Assembly: GCA_963833675.1 (NCBI GenBank)
Contig: CAWHYW010000034.1
Coordinates: 1-64,000, forward strand
DNA from: DASQDN01 sp963833675
GTDB taxonomy: Bacteria > Acidobacteriota > Terriglobia > Bryobacterales > Bryobacteraceae
Length of the DNA: 64,000 nt
Direction: 5' to 3'
In this document: one piece after another, positions 1 to 9,386 of the stretch
Position numbering within the stretch: position 1 is the stretch's first letter
How the letters are laid out: every line of letters begins with the position of its first letter
Translations under genes and position numbers: made by a program
Notes under the pieces: model-generated
Seen by the model: only the letters and a program-made list of their open reading frames with translations
The model's database searches: none
Told to the model about the DNA's origin: nothing

Positions 1-714
1 ACGGTCGCGACCGCGCGATACTCGGCATTCTGATTGCCGCTGTCAATCTTGAACTCCTGCAAACTGTCGGGAGCGGGCATATTCGCAAGCCCCAGGCCAG
101 CTACACCGGAACTATAGGAGGCGCCGCCATTTCCGGGGTCGTTCACACTGACACCGTTAAGTGTAAAGTGATTTCCGCCCCAATAGTTACTTCCCGAAAT
201 TCGAGGATTGTTGCCGGTCGTCGACACGCCCGCGGCGAGGGCAAGGAGTCCGTCGATCGACCTCGTAGGCAGCGGGAGTTCGGACAACTGTTTAGCGCCA
301 ACCGTATTACCAATCGTCTGCAGGTCCGTTCGCACCAGGGAGCGCTTCCAGCCACTTCCACTGTCTGACGCACTTCACCGACCTGCAGAGTGATGTCCTG
401 GCGCGCAGTCTGTGAGGCAAGGAGCTGAATGTCCTTTATCTCAACCGACTTGAATCCTTCCTTGCGGGCCGACACCGTGTACTGCCCAGCAAAGAGATTC
501 GGCGCGGTGTAAGAGCCACCGGCATCGACAGCCGCCTCCACGACAACTCCTGTGCCCTGGTTTCGAACGACGATTGTGGCTCCTGGCACAGCGGCGCCGG
601 ATGGATCGGTTACCTGGCCAACGATGGAACCGGTAATGTTCTGAGCGGTAAGAGCGCTAGCTACGGCTAATAAACAGGCCAGTGTGGCCAAGCCATTTTG
701 ATGGCGTTTTTCAT
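1..714 (-). CDS. TonB-dependent receptor (Oar-like), N-terminal part, frameshifted and cut by the window edge
   Basis: Outer-membrane receptor for energised uptake of large substrates. Reading leftwards from an ATG at 714 behind a strong GAGGAG site, there is a signal peptide, a carboxypeptidase-regulatory-like domain (GSIVGQVTDPSGAAVPGA) and the beginning of the TonB plug (SELPLPTRSIDGLLAL, then FTLNGVSVND). The gene continues off the left edge. Two one-base indels break it: near 690-693, inside the signal peptide, and near 338-341, where adding one C restores APLVRTDLQTIGNTVG. The restored frame is typical of the large receptors abundant in Acidobacteria, so a sequence error is more likely than decay. 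It diverges from the catabolic operon at 940, and the tandem operator at 779-813 overlaps its likely promoter, so it is probably the uptake gate for that operon. The substrate is unknown. Confidence 0.85.
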
Positions 715-778
715 GAGCTCCTCTTTTGCGAGACAGCTGACGGGGCGTTTACGTGAATTTTGATTTGAAACGAAAGAC

Positions 779-813
779 TTGTCAAGATCAAAATTACTTT
801 GTCAGTGTCAAAA
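779..813. promoter_or_regulatory. Tandem 20-bp-spaced operator between TonB receptor and catabolic operon
   Basis: Two similar sites, TTGTCAAGATCAAAA (779-793) and TTGTCAGTGTCAAAA (799-813), repeat with a period of exactly 20 bp. The second is an imperfect palindrome of the form TTTGnCAnTGnCAAA. The same spacing and half-site (TTTGTC/GACAAA) recur at 6794-6828 next to the IclR gene. On the minus strand both copies contain TTGAC-type -35 elements for the TonB receptor gene. A longer inverted repeat (AATTTTGAT at 756-764 and ATCAAAATT at 787-795) overlaps the first copy. I infer binding by the IclR protein at 5978; nothing in the sequence proves it. Confidence 0.5.
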
Positions 814-883
814 GACCTTCGCGCGGTGGGGCTCGCATCCAGATTGTTCCTCTCAAAGAGACGTTGCCACAATCAAAATTTTA

Positions 884-913
884 TTGACTGCAGTGGGAAG
901 GATCGGGTTAACT
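884..913 (+). promoter_or_regulatory. Candidate sigma70 promoter of the catabolic operon
   Basis: TTGACT (884-889), an 18-bp spacer and TTAACT (908-913) make a plausible -35/-10 pair 26 bp upstream of the ATG at 940. A GAGGAG element at about 914-919 is too far from that ATG to be an ordinary ribosome-binding site. The assignment rests on consensus match only. Confidence 0.35.
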
Positions 914-939
914 GAGGAGAACGCAGATACCTCACGCTC

Positions 940-1818
940 ATGAAGATCAGCACAGTCGACTATCACGGCAGGATCCGGTCAGGAATCGTGAAGGATGGTC
1001 CTGAAGGACACCAGATTGAATTTTTTGTAGGGGATTCGGATCCGCCCTGGGCGTTTGGACCAGGGGAACTGGAGAACGTTGGTCGTGAACGCGCGATGCC
1101 GCTGAGTTCGTTCCGCGTGCTTCCGCCAGTTCCAAAACCGGGCAAGTTGCTTTGTCTGGCAGGCAACTATCGGGAACATATCGTTGAAAGCGGATATGCC
1201 GCGCCGGAAATGGAAGATGTCCTAACGCAGCAAGTATTCCTCAAACCTTCCACGTGCCTGATCGGTGACGGAGCGGAAATTCCGATTGGCGCCAACAACG
1301 TCGCAGTCGGATGGGAAGTTGAGCTGGCGGTCGTGATCGGCCGGGGCGGTCGCAACATCGCGGCCAAGGATGCGCTCGATCATGTTTTTGGCTACACGAT
1401 CCTGAACGATATTTCAGAGCGGAAATTAAACAGCCGGCTTGCAAATCGAAAGAAGCGCGAACTCGATGTGTTTTTTGATTGGCTCGCCGGCAAATGGTTT
1501 GACGGCTTTGCTCCATGCGGTCCATGGATCGTGACAGCCGACGAGATTCCCGATCCTCACAATCTGGGCATACGCCTGTTTGTCAATGGCGAGTTGCGGC
1601 AGGAAGCGATCACGCGCGCAATGATTTTCGATGTTCCCGCGCAAATCGAGTACGCCTCCTCGATTACGCGACTGGAACCGGGCGACATCATCTCCACGGG
1701 CACTCCGGCAGGAGCTGGCCTCGGTTCCGGAAGTAAGGCGCTGAAAAACGGCGACGAGGTCGTCTGTGAAATAGATTCAATCGGCACGTTGCGGAACCGT
1801 GTGAGGGAGGCTGCGTGA
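940..1818 (+). CDS. Fumarylacetoacetate hydrolase (FAH) family protein
   Basis: 292-residue cytoplasmic protein of the FAH fold, whose members hydrolyse, decarboxylate or dehydrate 2-oxo acids and acylpyruvates using a divalent metal. A short N-terminal region precedes the core. Family motifs are present in order: LAGNYREH, KPSTCLIGDG, GWEVELAVVIGRGG (metal-binding E-x-E type), YTILNDISER and the C-terminal GDIISTGTPAGAG. It is the first gene of the operon, and its stop overlaps the GTG start of the enolase-superfamily gene by 4 bases. In sugar-acid pathways FAH proteins often act on the 2-keto-3-deoxy acid made by an enolase-superfamily dehydratase, which fits the neighbour. The exact substrate is not predictable. 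The nearest SD-like sequence is unusually distant. Confidence 0.9.
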   Translation: MKISTVDYHGRIRSGIVKDGPEGHQIEFFVGDSDPPWAFGPGELENVGRERAMPLSSFRVLPPVPKPGKLLCLAGNYREHIVESGYAAPEMEDVLTQQVFLKPSTCLIGDGAEIPIGANNVAVGWEVELAVVIGRGGRNIAAKDALDHVFGYTILNDISERKLNSRLANRKKRELDVFFDWLAGKWFDGFAPCGPWIVTADEIPDPHNLGIRLFVNGELRQEAITRAMIFDVPAQIEYASSITRLEPGDIISTGTPAGAGLGSGSKALKNGDEVVCEIDSIGTLRNRVREAA

Positions 1819-2954
1819 ATCTCAGCGCCATACCCGCTCGAGCTGGGCCGATCGAGATCACTGGGGCAGAGGTATTTCGCGTTTCGATTCCTCTTCATGA
1901 GCCGTTTCGCATCAGTTCGGGTGAGGTCAGCCGCAAAGACGTATTACTTGTTCGGATTTCTAACGGCGACCTTTACGGGTGGGGTGAGTCATCCGCGATG
2001 GGAGGCGGATTCTACTCCAGTGAGACTCCGGATGGCTGCGAGGCAGAGCTTCTCAACGTGCTGCTTCCCGCGGTCATTGGCAAGCGTTTCGAGACAATTC
2101 AAGAACTCGATAACCAGCTCGCGGCTATCAGTTCCAACTGCTTTGCTCGGGTAGCGATCGAGACTGCGGCGTGGGAGATGATCGCTCGAGAACATGGAGT
2201 CTCCGTTCGGGAACTGTTGGGAATCGGGTCGCGGCCGATTCCGAGCGGCCTTGCAATCGGCCTTTACGATTCGACCGCGGAACTGCTCGCAGCAATTGAA
2301 CGGCAGCAGCCCCAGCGATATCAGCGGCTCAAGATCAAGATCAAGCGAGGTCAGGATGTAGAGCTGGTCCAGGCCGTCCGACAGAAGTTTGGATCGATTC
2401 CATTGTTCGTTGACGCGAATGCCGATTACACAATCGCGGATCTTCCGGTCTTCCAAGAGTTGGATAAGTTTGGACTGATGATGTTCGAGCAGCCGTTCGG
2501 CAAGAGCGATCTGGACGGTTCTCAGGAGCTTCAAAAAGCCATCAAAACACCCGTTTGCATGGATGAAAGCATCGAGACTGCAGCCTTGGCTGAAGAGGCG
2601 ATCCATCGGGGAAGTTGCCGGATCGTGAATTTCAAAATTCAACGCGTTGGCGGATTTACGGAGAGCCTGCGGATTATCGATGCGTGCGTTCGTAACCAGG
2701 TGCCAATGTGGATGGGCACAATGCCTGAATTAGGTGTCGGGTCCGCGCAGGCGCTTGCATTGGCTGCGCATCCTGCTTTTGTATTTCCGACCGATGTCGA
2801 ACCGAGCGACCGCTGGTTCGAAGATGATGTCCTGAAACCGGAGATGCAGTTATCCTCCGACGGGACGCTTAATGCGCCGGAGGGACCTGGGTGGGGCTTT
2901 GAAGTGGATCCCGCGAAGTTGGAACGTTGGGGAATTCGGACGACGTCACTGTGA
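1815..2954 (+). CDS. Enolase-superfamily enzyme, muconate-lactonising subgroup (OSBS/NSAR-like)
   Basis: 379 residues. The capping domain is N-terminal and the barrel carries the full catalytic set: Lys173/175/177 in LKIKIKRG, metal ligands Asp200 (DANADY), Glu225 (EQPF) and Asp250 (MDES), and the second-side Lys274 in NFKIQRVGG. The KxK motif and the xKxxRVGG strand resemble o-succinylbenzoate synthase and N-succinylamino-acid racemase more than sugar-acid dehydratases. No menaquinone gene is nearby, so an acyl-amino-acid racemase or a 1,1-proton-transfer step in the local pathway is more likely. GTG start, overlapping FAH (GTGA type). The downstream transporter starts inside its last codons, so translation is probably coupled. 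Confidence 0.88.
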   Translation: MNLSAIPARAGPIEITGAEVFRVSIPLHEPFRISSGEVSRKDVLLVRISNGDLYGWGESSAMGGGFYSSETPDGCEAELLNVLLPAVIGKRFETIQELDNQLAAISSNCFARVAIETAAWEMIAREHGVSVRELLGIGSRPIPSGLAIGLYDSTAELLAAIERQQPQRYQRLKIKIKRGQDVELVQAVRQKFGSIPLFVDANADYTIADLPVFQELDKFGLMMFEQPFGKSDLDGSQELQKAIKTPVCMDESIETAALAEEAIHRGSCRIVNFKIQRVGGFTESLRIIDACVRNQVPMWMGTMPELGVGSAQALALAAHPAFVFPTDVEPSDRWFEDDVLKPEMQLSSDGTLNAPEGPGWGFEVDPAKLERWGIRTTSL

Positions 2955-4649
2955 CTGCGATAAGGCTGACCCTCCCTGATTATGTGGTCATCGCCGGGTA
3001 TTTCATTCTTGTGCTTCTTGTCGGTTTGTATTTCAACAAAAAGCAAAAGGCGGCGCAGGATTACTTCGCGGGAGGGCATCAGGTTCCCTGGTGGCTCGCG
3101 GGGATCTCGCATTACATGTCGAGCTTCAGCGCCTTCACCTTTATTGCCTATTCGCAAATTGCTTACACCTACGGCTGGGTAGCGATTACACTCTTCTGGA
3201 CAACTGTACCGGCGTGCGTGATGGGCGGCCTTATCTTTGCGCGGCGCTGGCGCCGGGCGCGAGTCATTACCCCAGTGGAGTTCCTCGAGAAACGCTTCAA
3301 CGCTCCCTTGCGCCAGATGTTTGCATGGGCCGGCATTCCGGTGAAAATCTTCGATGACGCCCTTAAAGTATTTGCCACTGCGCTGATTCTTTCCGCAGCG
3401 TAGGCGTGGATCTGAAGGCCGCAATCATTGTTTGCGGGATCGTGACAGTCACCTATACGCTCCTGGGAGGCTTATGGGCTCTCGTTGTTACCGATTACGT
3501 CCAGTTCCTGATGAAGATTGCGGCGATGCTGCTGCTGCTGCCACTAGCGGTCTGGCGCGCAGGCGGCTCTGCACAGGCATTTAACGGGCTGCCGCCAGGG
3601 TTCCTGCATATTACAGGGGGCCCTTATGACTGGACCTATCTGCTCAGCTTCGCGGCCCTGATCACCATCAGCTACAACGCGACGTGGGCGCTTGCGCAGA
3701 AATATTATTCCGTTCCGGATGAGCCTTCGGCGAGCAAGGCGGCCTATCTCTCGGCTGCTTTGAATTTCGTTGGGACGCCACTCATGCTGCTTCCTGCCGT
3801 GATCGGGCGCAAGTTTTTGCCGGATCTGATTTCGCAGCATAAGACAGCCGATACATATGTATTGCTCGTCCTGGAGCTGTTGCCTGTAGGCATGGTGGGA
3901 ATTATCGTTGCGGCAATGTTCTCCGCAACGATGGCGACGATTAGCGCCGACCTCAACGCGATCGCGAGCGTCCTTACTCGGGATTTTTATCAGCGCCTTC
4001 TGAACCCTGATGCCAGCGACCGTACGTCGGTTCGGATGGGCCGGATTTTCACTCTCTGCTTAGGAGTGATCATCATCGGCCTGAGTTTGTGGATCGCCGT
4101 AAGCCAGCAGCAATCGTTATTCAGCCTGATGGTGACAATCTTTGCGCTATTTCTTGCGCCGACCATGCTGCCGATTCTTGCGGGACTGACCGTTCGATGG
4201 GTGACCTGGAAGGGCGCATTAACAGGTTTCATCGCCGGCCTGGCGAGCGGCGCGATCACGCTCATTTTGAAAACCTGGTACTTGCCGGCGCTGCCGGGGA
4301 TGCAGGGGGAATGGGCCTCCTACCGCTTTGAAGGCTTTTCGATCTTTACCAATATCGCGGTGACCGCCATTGGATTGTGGCTGGGGAGCGTCGTACCGAA
4401 AGCAGACCGGGAGGAGCAAGCCAGAATTGCACTTTTCTTTCGCGATCTCGACACTCCCGTAGCCCCAAATGAGGTTAAGGCCTCGAGCGAAGATTCGGCG
4501 CGACCCGCGCTTGGAGCGGCAACCATTATTGTCGGTTGTCTACTGGCGCTTGCCGGACTGGTCGCGAATTCGTCCCAGGCCCGCTGGATCGATCTCGTTT
4601 TTGGTCTTGGGCTTGCGATTTTCGGTCTGACTTTTTTGAGAAAGAATAG
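2951..4649 (+). CDS. Sodium:solute symporter (SSS family), one frameshift
   Basis: Multi-pass inner-membrane Na+-coupled importer. The first helix is VVIAGYFILVLLVGLYF, followed by the family loop KAAQDYFAGGHQVPWW and then SSFSAFTFIAYS. The reading frame breaks near 3400: before the break it reads FATALILSAA and after it DLKAAIIVCGIVTVTYTL, and one extra base restores AALGVDLKAA without loss. The GTG at 2951 overlaps the previous stop and is the likely start. The protein end is uncertain: the main frame runs into the next gene, and a stop near 4637-4649 after FLRKNR fits the family length of about 560 residues. Role: uptake of the small product handled by the flanking FAH and enolase-superfamily enzymes (inferred). 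Confidence 0.85.
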
Positions 4650-4680
4650 GGCGCCGCGGAGCTGCGTTTTCTCATACTGT

Positions 4681-5959
4681 ATGAGGAACATCTACCGGCA
4701 CATACTGCTTTTATGCGCTCTCGAAACATCGCAGCGGGTCAAAAGCGAGAGACCGAATGGCTGTTGCCGAATCTCGATTCGCGTTTAAGCATGCAGGTTT
4801 CGAATCCCGGGAAGGAGCCGGCTAGAGCGACTGGCAACTCTTTCGGTCACCGAGGCGCGTACAGTTGCGCCGGAATTCCCTGGCCGGCTCGCCTTCGCGC
4901 TACTCGTGGGCAAACCCGGTGAGTCAAGACCCGCTACCTTTCTGCCCTCGCAGGCCGATGATCTTGACGCCGATGGAGATCCCGATCAATTCGAATTTCC
5001 AGTCGAGCTTGCGCCTGGCGAAAGCCGGCAGGTCGACGTGTATTACTCGACGAAGCTCACGGATACAGTTTCCTATCCCAAGCAGGTTCAGGCGAAGCAT
5101 ACCTACGGTTACAACAGGGAGGTGGCAGCGCTCGAATCAGAGTTGATCGGCTATCGCACATACGGTGGGTTCTTCCTGGATTTCATGGGCCGATCTGCGG
5201 GTCATTCGGCCTTAATAACGACCTTGCCGGCTACGTTTCGATCTACAGGGATCTCGGCGCGGGACGAGATGTATTCCACATCGGCAAAACGCTCGGGCTG
5301 GGAGGAGTCTTCCTGCGGCGAAATGAAAAGATTTGGCAGCCGCCGATGAATGTGCCTACTTACGCGCATAAGCCCTCGCCTGAAGTCGTGCCGCATTATC
5401 GCGTTGTGGCACAAGGACCGATTCGAGCCATCATCGAGGCGAGGCTCGACAACTGGAATCTGGACGGCGATGTGGTTGGGCTGCGAGCGCTCTACACGAT
5501 CGATGCCGGTGAGTCGCATGTTCGGTGCCACGTTGAGGCGGCGCCCCTCAAAATGCGGACCGGCCTTGAATATGAGGTTGGCTTCGGCTTTCGTCAGATT
5601 CCGGCTGAGTCCGTCACGACTTCACCAGGACACGTGATTGTGACGGGCCGGCAAAATCAGCGAGATGGTGACATCGGTCTCGGATTCTATTACGATCCTC
5701 AAGCGTTTGGCCACTCCAACTATTGTTCAGACCGAGGATGGAGGAAACCACGCGCTCGTTTTGCGAAACAAGCTTCGTGCGGGTGAAGTGGTATCTGCTG
5801 ACTACTCGGTGGCAGGGGCGTGGAGCGGTAGCGGGATCACGGAGCTTCGCACGTTTCTCGAGGGCGTCGGCCGAGTTACTTCAACGCGACTTAGCAATCG
5901 GAGAACTTCGTTTCACCAAAACTCCGCGGCCTGACAAGGTCGAAGCCGAAGCACAATAG
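4681..5959 (+). pseudogene. DUF4861-family exported protein, heavily frameshifted
   Basis: A signal-peptide-like start (MRNIYRHILLLCAL) is followed, across at least four frame changes (near 4710, 4820, 5198 and 5712-5870), by a continuous protein. Its blocks are DDLDADGDPDQFEFPV, GYNREVAALESELIGYRTYG, FFLDFMGRSAG, DVFHIGKTLGLGGVF, HYRVVAQGPIRAIIEARL and GFYYDP. These match the DUF4861 family of secreted proteins often found beside polysaccharide-lyase and heparinase genes; no activity is established. Conservation is even across all frames, which favours sequencing error over decay, but as given the gene cannot make its product. It lies in the operon between the symporter and the IclR regulator. 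Confidence 0.65.
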
Positions 5960-5977
5960 TATGGTCGCTGCATTTCA

Positions 5978-6793
5978 ATGAAACCTTCCGGTAAGGACGT
6001 CTATTACATCGAAGTTGTCGGGCGGGCGCTCGATGTGCTCGAGGTGTTCGTACACGAACAGAAGCCGCAGCTTTCTCTAAAGGAAATCGCCGATCGCTTG
6101 GACCAAAGCATGAATACCGTGTTTCGGCTGTTTTACACGCTCGCCGTCCACGGATACGTGACCAAGATCAACAAGCAATACGAGTTGGGTTCGAAGCTGT
6201 TGGATCTCACCAGCGCGAAGATGCGGCACACGGACCTCGTTGCCGTTGCACGTCCATTCATGGATGAATTACTGGAGCGCTTTCGAGAAACAGTAAATCT
6301 CGGCGTGATTATGGATGGCAAAGTACGATATGTCGAGGTGCGGGAAAGCCCGGAGAGATTCCGGCTTGTAGAGCGAGTGGGTGGAACCGATCCTCTCCAC
6401 TGTACGGCTCTTGGCAAAGCACATCTGGCTTATCTTCCGTTTGCCGAAGTTCGCGAGCTAATGCGGGTACACGGCATGTCGCGGGTAACCGAACATACGC
6501 TGAATACGATCACAGCCTTAAAGGCAGATCTTGAGGAGACTCGGACGCGAGGTTACGCCGTTGATGATCAGGAGAGCATGCTTGGCGGCTATTGTGTCGC
6601 GGCTCCAATCTTGAATGAGAAAAAACATCCGATCGCCGCAGTCAGCATCGCGGCGCCGAATGTACGACTGAACCAGGCGCATGTCACAGTGGTCGCGGCA
6701 GCGTTGCGCGACGCGACCAAGGCCATAGCCGAAACGCTGTGGTCGTCTTCCGAGTCTCCAAAGCCGGCCTTCAGGCAGTCCGATCGAGAGTAA
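5978..6793 (+). CDS. IclR-family transcriptional regulator (1)
   Basis: 271 residues. N-terminal winged helix (about 12-75; SLKEIADRLDQSMNTVFRLF is the recognition region) and C-terminal effector domain with the usual blocks RFRETVNLGV, LHCTALGKAHLA, ALKADLEETRTRGYAVDDQE and GGYCVAAPIL. IclR proteins are usually tetramers binding palindromic or repeated operators, with small organic acids or aromatic compounds as effectors. Two perfect TTTGTC-N3-GACAAA palindromes begin one base after its stop, and a related pair lies at 779-813, so it probably controls both the front of the operon with the TonB receptor and the amidohydrolase part. The sequence does not show whether it activates or represses. 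Confidence 0.95.
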   Translation: MKPSGKDVYYIEVVGRALDVLEVFVHEQKPQLSLKEIADRLDQSMNTVFRLFYTLAVHGYVTKINKQYELGSKLLDLTSAKMRHTDLVAVARPFMDELLERFRETVNLGVIMDGKVRYVEVRESPERFRLVERVGGTDPLHCTALGKAHLAYLPFAEVRELMRVHGMSRVTEHTLNTITALKADLEETRTRGYAVDDQESMLGGYCVAAPILNEKKHPIAAVSIAAPNVRLNQAHVTVVAAALRDATKAIAETLWSSSESPKPAFRQSDRE

Positions 6794-6828
6794 TTTGTCA
6801 TAGACAAAGTCAATTTGTCGTTGACAAA
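6794..6828. promoter_or_regulatory. Double palindromic operator (TTTGTC-N3-GACAAA twice, 20 bp apart)
   Basis: TTTGTCATAGACAAA (6794-6808) and TTTGTCGTTGACAAA (6814-6828) are both perfect 6-bp inverted repeats with 3-bp centres. Their spacing of 20 bp, about two helical turns, places both on one DNA face. The site starts directly after the IclR stop codon, and its right arm supplies the TTGACA of the promoter below, so a bound protein would block or position RNA polymerase. Assignment to the adjacent IclR is by proximity and by the related site at 779-813. Confidence 0.7.
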
Positions 6829-6849
6829 ATGCTCCAAACCGAGTTTACT
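6821..6849 (+). promoter_or_regulatory. Strong sigma70-type promoter for the amidohydrolase genes
   Basis: TTGACA (6821-6826), a 17-bp spacer and TTTACT (6844-6849) match the consensus closely. The ATG at 6862 is only 12 bases beyond the -10, predicting a 5' leader of about 5 bases with no room for a ribosome-binding site, so the transcript would be essentially leaderless. The operator overlaps the -35. Confidence 0.55.
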
Positions 6850-6861
6850 AGGCGTAACCGA

Positions 6862-7596
6862 ATGGTGATCGACGCTCACGTCCACATCGGCAAATCGGCC
6901 CGCCTTCAAATCGATGTCACTGGAGAGTTCCTGGTCAGGACGGCGGACGAACTCGGCATCGATCGAATCTTCTGTACTGACTTGACCGCGTTGTTTTACG
7001 ACATGCAGGAAGGCAATCGGCTGCTGTACGAGCAGATGAAGTTGTTTCCGGACCGTATCATCGGGTACGCAAGTCTCCATTCGACGCGCTTCGGTCAGCT
7101 TGCTCTTGATGAACTGCAACGGTGTCATGACGAATATGGAATGGTTGGCTTGAAGATCTACTCCACGCCCGAAGCATCGATTGCCGAGCCTGCAATGATC
7201 CCGATTCTGGAAAAATGTGTGGACTTGCAGTTTGTGGTCCTAGCTCACACTACACCTTCCGAGTGCGAGTACCTGATGAGCGCCGTTCCCGAATGTCGTT
7301 TCATGATGGCGCATGCGGGCGGCCAGCCGTTTGCAAAAGGGGATTGGAATCGAGCGATCATGGCGGCACAGCGCTTCGAGAACCTTTATCTCGAAACAGC
7401 CAGCTCCACAATCGACACGAATTTTCTGGAAACTGCGGTATCGATTCTAGGGCCCGAGAAAATTATTTTTGGCACGGACATGCCTTTACTGGACCCTTGG
7501 ACGCAAATCGCTAAGATACGTGACACCGCGATCACGATAGCGCGAAGGATGTTGATCTGCGGCGGAAACATAGCTCGCCTGATCGGACTCGGTTGA
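6862..7596 (+). CDS. Amidohydrolase-family (PF04909 type) metal-dependent hydrolase
   Basis: 244 residues, one TIM barrel. The metal-binding set looks complete: His6 and His8 in DAHVHIG, a histidine in MMAHAGG, and the aspartate in IFGTDMPLLD. Family members hydrolyse or decarboxylate small carbonyl compounds such as lactones and carboxylates. The ATG at 6862 is chosen because the conserved strand-1 motif follows at once and a promoter lies just upstream. The next gene is a shorter-lived homologue that lacks these ligands and overlaps it by one base, so the two may form a heteromer. The substrate is unknown. Confidence 0.85.
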   Translation: MVIDAHVHIGKSARLQIDVTGEFLVRTADELGIDRIFCTDLTALFYDMQEGNRLLYEQMKLFPDRIIGYASLHSTRFGQLALDELQRCHDEYGMVGLKIYSTPEASIAEPAMIPILEKCVDLQFVVLAHTTPSECEYLMSAVPECRFMMAHAGGQPFAKGDWNRAIMAAQRFENLYLETASSTIDTNFLETAVSILGPEKIIFGTDMPLLDPWTQIAKIRDTAITIARRMLICGGNIARLIGLG

Positions 7597-8369
7597 TGCG
7601 AATCGATGTGCACGCCTATATCGGGAAATGGCCGTATTGGCCGGTCCCGCAAGCCGAGGCAGAACAGGTGATCGCAGTGATGGACAAGGCCACGATCGAC
7701 ACGGCAATCATAAGTTCCACACGAAGCTTGTTCGTTAACTGGTGTGATGGAAATACGGAAGCCTCCAAGGCGGAGATCCGCTTTCCCGAAAGATTTATAT
7801 CCTTTCCCTGCGTCGGTCCACCGGAATTAAGTCACAAGCTGGAGGCGAACGAGTTCGACCTCAGCGCCGCGTCAGGCGTGCGTGGAGTAAGGCTAGCTCC
7901 GCAATTTCAGACTTATCACTTACTGTACGAACCGTTTATCGACGATCTCTGCGAAAAGGCTGCGTCCCTGGAAATTCCTGTGCAGCTTCCGCTACGCGTG
8001 CTGATGAACTGGGGCCTGCCGATGCTGGAACTTGGCTGGATTGCGGCGATCGTAGAGCGACATCCGCGAACACCATGGATTTTGACCGGCCTGAACTATT
8101 TTCATGAACTGCGAGTAGGATTGGCGTTGATGCGGCGCTTCCCTACAGTGCACATTGAGACCTCCTGTATCCAGGGCTTCGACGCAATCGCCAAGATTGT
8201 TCAACAAGTGGGCAGCGAGCGCGTTCTCTTCGGCTCTGCGCTCCCGCTTCAAAATGCCGCTGCTGGAGTTACGAAGATCGAACACGCTCGAATTCCGGAC
8301 TCCGATCGTGAGGCGATCTTTTCCGGCAATGCGCGCCGTCTTCTCAAACTGACAAATCACTATGGATGA
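7596..8369 (+). CDS. Amidohydrolase-fold paralogue lacking metal ligands (probable pseudoenzyme)
   Basis: 257 residues, with the same fold pattern as the preceding gene from strand 1 (MRIDVHAYIGKW) to the last strand (RVLFGSALPLQN). The HxH pair is reduced to His6-Ala-Tyr8, and the metal-binding aspartate of FGTD is Ala215 in FGSA. The mid-barrel AHAGG histidine motif is replaced by ILTGLNYFHEL. The reading frame is clean, so this is divergence rather than error. Its ATG shares one base with the previous stop (TGATG), which suggests coupled synthesis. A structural or regulatory partner of the active neighbour is the simplest reading; a different chemistry is possible. Confidence 0.75.
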   Translation: MRIDVHAYIGKWPYWPVPQAEAEQVIAVMDKATIDTAIISSTRSLFVNWCDGNTEASKAEIRFPERFISFPCVGPPELSHKLEANEFDLSAASGVRGVRLAPQFQTYHLLYEPFIDDLCEKAASLEIPVQLPLRVLMNWGLPMLELGWIAAIVERHPRTPWILTGLNYFHELRVGLALMRRFPTVHIETSCIQGFDAIAKIVQQVGSERVLFGSALPLQNAAAGVTKIEHARIPDSDREAIFSGNARRLLKLTNHYG

Positions 8370-9384
8370 AATACGGCTTGGAATAGTCGGCTCCGGCTTC
8401 ATGGGTCGGACCAATGCAGAGACTATTACGCGATATTTGAAGGGCGCCCGTTTGGTTTCGATTGCAGGCGGGACACGAGCTGCCGGGATTAGCGCAAGAA
8501 TACGGCGTGGAATGCGATCCGGACGTGGCAACGCTGCTCGGCCGGTCCGGACATAGATGCGGTATTCATCAGCACTCCGCATGCGCAACACGCAATGCAG
8601 GCGGAGATGGCTGCCAGATCCGGCAAACATATTCTCCTTGATAAGCCGATGGCGGCCAGCGTTGAGGCATGCGATCGAATCATCGCCGCGGCTGGCAGGT
8701 ACAGGCGTAAACGTGATGATCATGTTCGGCCAGCGCTTTCGAAAGATCAACCTCAAGGCCTATCATCTGATCAAAGAAGGCGCTATCGGACGGATCACTC
8801 AGATCCATACCTGCGCTTTGAATTCTGGTGGTCTGGCGTCATTGCCGCCGTGGCAAAGCGAGCCGGAGAATCTTGGAACTCTCTTCGGGCACGGTATTCA
8901 CAATCTGGATCAGATCCGATGGTTTACAGGTGACGAAGTGATCAGCGTGTCGGCGCGGATCCAGCGACAGGCGCCATCCAACAACGAAGTGGCCACGATG
9001 GCTGTGCTTGGCATGCGGGATGGCGCAATGGCGACCGTCTGGGTTAGCTGGACAATACCAATGCCGGGGTTTCCGCACAGCGCGTTCTCATCGCGTGTCG
9101 TTGGAGAGACCGGAATTCTGGACCTCGATGCATATGGGGTTCTTCGCCTTGGCAGGAATGGCGAGTGGAGTGTTGTAGCCGAACAGGAGCCGATTGATTT
9201 CAAAGGTAAGGGAATGCTCGATCCGGTGCGTTTAGAAGCGTACGCCGCACAGGGCGCCGAGTTTTTGAACAGCATTCGCGAGAAGAGGGCTCCGTCGGTC
9301 ACCGGCGCAGACGGACGCGCAGCGGTTGCTATAGCACTGGCGGCATATAAATCGGCTGAAGAACAGCGCACGGTCATTTTGTAA
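8362..9384 (+). CDS. Gfo/Idh/MocA-family oxidoreductase (1), frameshifted
   Basis: NAD(P)-dependent dehydrogenase fold for sugars and cyclitols. The N-terminal Rossmann motif is IRLGIVGSGFMGRTNAE; after indels near 8490 and 8540 the protein continues AVFISTPHAQHAMQAEMA, then KHILLDKPMAAS (the conserved EKP-type lysine motif), and after another near 8695 GVNVMIMFGQRFRK and the C-terminal substrate domain (GHGIHNLDQIRWFTGDEV). About 340 residues when restored, normal for the family. It overlaps the preceding gene by 8 bases. The neighbouring DegT aminotransferase suggests oxidation of a sugar hydroxyl to a ketone before or after transamination. Confidence 0.85.
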
Positions 9385-9386
9385 TC

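Noticed and set aside
1989..2642. Long minus-strand reading frame opposite the enolase-superfamily gene
   Set aside because: Shadow frame; the plus strand carries the complete catalytic residue set.
1815..2954. Assignment of the enolase-superfamily gene as menC
   Set aside because: Motifs are OSBS/NSAR-like but there is no menaquinone gene context.
3395..3410. Programmed frameshift in the sodium:solute symporter
   Set aside because: No slippery heptamer or structure is evident, and many unrelated genes in the window have similar one-base breaks.
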